This document shows, piece by piece, positions 5,016 through 5,391 of a stretch of DNA of 5,391 nucleotides. The stretch spans positions 1-5,391 of the forward strand of contig JAAYGO010000264.1 in NCBI GenBank assembly GCA_012727685.1, given 5' to 3'. The first letter of the stretch is position 1. Each line of letters starts with the position of its first letter. A program made the translations under genes and the position numbers. The notes under the pieces were generated by a model. The model saw only the letters and a list, made by a program, of their open reading frames with translations, searched no databases and was not told where the DNA came from. Source of the DNA: Bacillota bacterium. GTDB lineage: Bacteria > Bacillota > Dethiobacteria > DTU022.

Positions 5016-5384
5016 ATGGCAAATCATGAACCAGGAAACATAATGGGTTTAATGGCGGCAAGGGCTCAAGCAGACGAAGATTTCCGGCAGCGGCTTCTTA
5101 CTGACCCGGAAAAAACCTTGCGCGAGGAAGGGATCCGAATTCCGCCTGAGATCAAAGTTAAGGTGCTGGAGAATACTGCTGATCTTATCCATATTATCCT
5201 GCCTGCAAAACAAGAAGCATTGGATGAAGAAGCGCTGAACAGCGTAACGGGCGGTTGGTTTGAGTATAAATCTTGCGGTAACTATAACTGCTTCATAGAG
5301 TATTATTCACCAATGTGCCGGAATCTCCAGGAATTAACTAATGGCGAATGTAAAGACAAAATGAAACGAGAATATTTCTGGTAA
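5016..5384 (+). CDS. NHLP-leader RiPP precursor peptide 2 (four-Cys core)
   Basis: This 122-aa NHLP-family precursor is a paralogue of the one at 232-618. The leader (1-80) shares RAQ-D, FR-RLL-DP (23-31), EEGI-IPPE-KVKVLEN (37-53), ADLIHIILPAKQEAL (55-69) and a terminal SVTGG (76-80), a classic double-glycine cleavage site. The predicted core (81-122) starts WFEYKSCGN and has cysteines at 87, 92, 101 and 112. Spacings are x4, x8, x10, against x4, x8, x11 in precursor 1. AGGAGG at 5003-5008 lies 7 nt before the ATG, as in precursor 1. The gene is divergent from the beta-helix gene. The stop TAA is complete, but the terminator lies beyond the window. The leader call is strong. The core modification and bioactivity are unknown. 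Confidence 0.93.
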   Translation: MANHEPGNIMGLMAARAQADEDFRQRLLTDPEKTLREEGIRIPPEIKVKVLENTADLIHIILPAKQEALDEEALNSVTGGWFEYKSCGNYNCFIEYYSPMCRNLQELTNGECKDKMKREYFW

Positions 5385-5391
5385 GAACAAA

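Overview
The window looks like a piece of a Gram-positive, probably anaerobic Firmicutes (Clostridia) genome. The evidence is strong AGGAGG ribosome-binding sites, sigma-A-type promoters, a sortase-type C-terminal anchor, and nitrile-hydratase-leader-peptide (NHLP) RiPP precursors. Such precursors are, from memory, expanded in Pelotomaculum-like Peptococcaceae. The genus is an inference and the sequence alone does not prove it.

Layout, left to right. 1-231: AT-rich leader with a near-consensus promoter (16-44). 232-618 (+): NHLP precursor 1, followed by a textbook intrinsic terminator (645-681). 619-1081: no intact gene. It holds the decayed remains of a module: a 26-nt piece matching the adjacent DUF362 gene, a ~170-bp copy of the end and downstream region of the beta-helix gene, and an NHLP-type ribosome-binding site whose start codon is now ATA. 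1082-2212 (-): DUF362-family protein. 2213-2406: GC-rich spacer carrying the second copy of the repeat. 2407-4713 (-): secreted, very acidic parallel beta-helix protein with an Ig-like domain and an MPRTG sorting signal. 4714-5015: divergent promoter region with two inverted repeats. 5016-5384 (+): NHLP precursor 2.

Main result. The blocks in 652-960 match, in the same order and orientation, the DUF362 gene, the beta-helix gene end and the NHLP gene start of the intact module at 1378-5030. The locus therefore appears to be a tandem array of a [DUF362 (-) / beta-helix surface protein (-) / NHLP precursor (+)] cassette, of which one copy has collapsed to about 300 bp. The two surviving precursors share a leader and a four-cysteine core pattern, C-G-N-x2-C-x2-E-Y-x-S-x2-C-x10/11-C, while the other core residues diverge.

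How the parts may work together. The precursors would be modified or oxidised and cleaved after TAG/TGG by enzymes not in this window. The beta-helix protein would be exported and anchored to the wall. The DUF362 protein is a likely cytoplasmic metal- or Fe-S-binding protein of unknown role. Recurrence of all three in the relict module is the main reason to think they function, or at least move, as a unit. No modification enzyme, protease or transporter is visible here.
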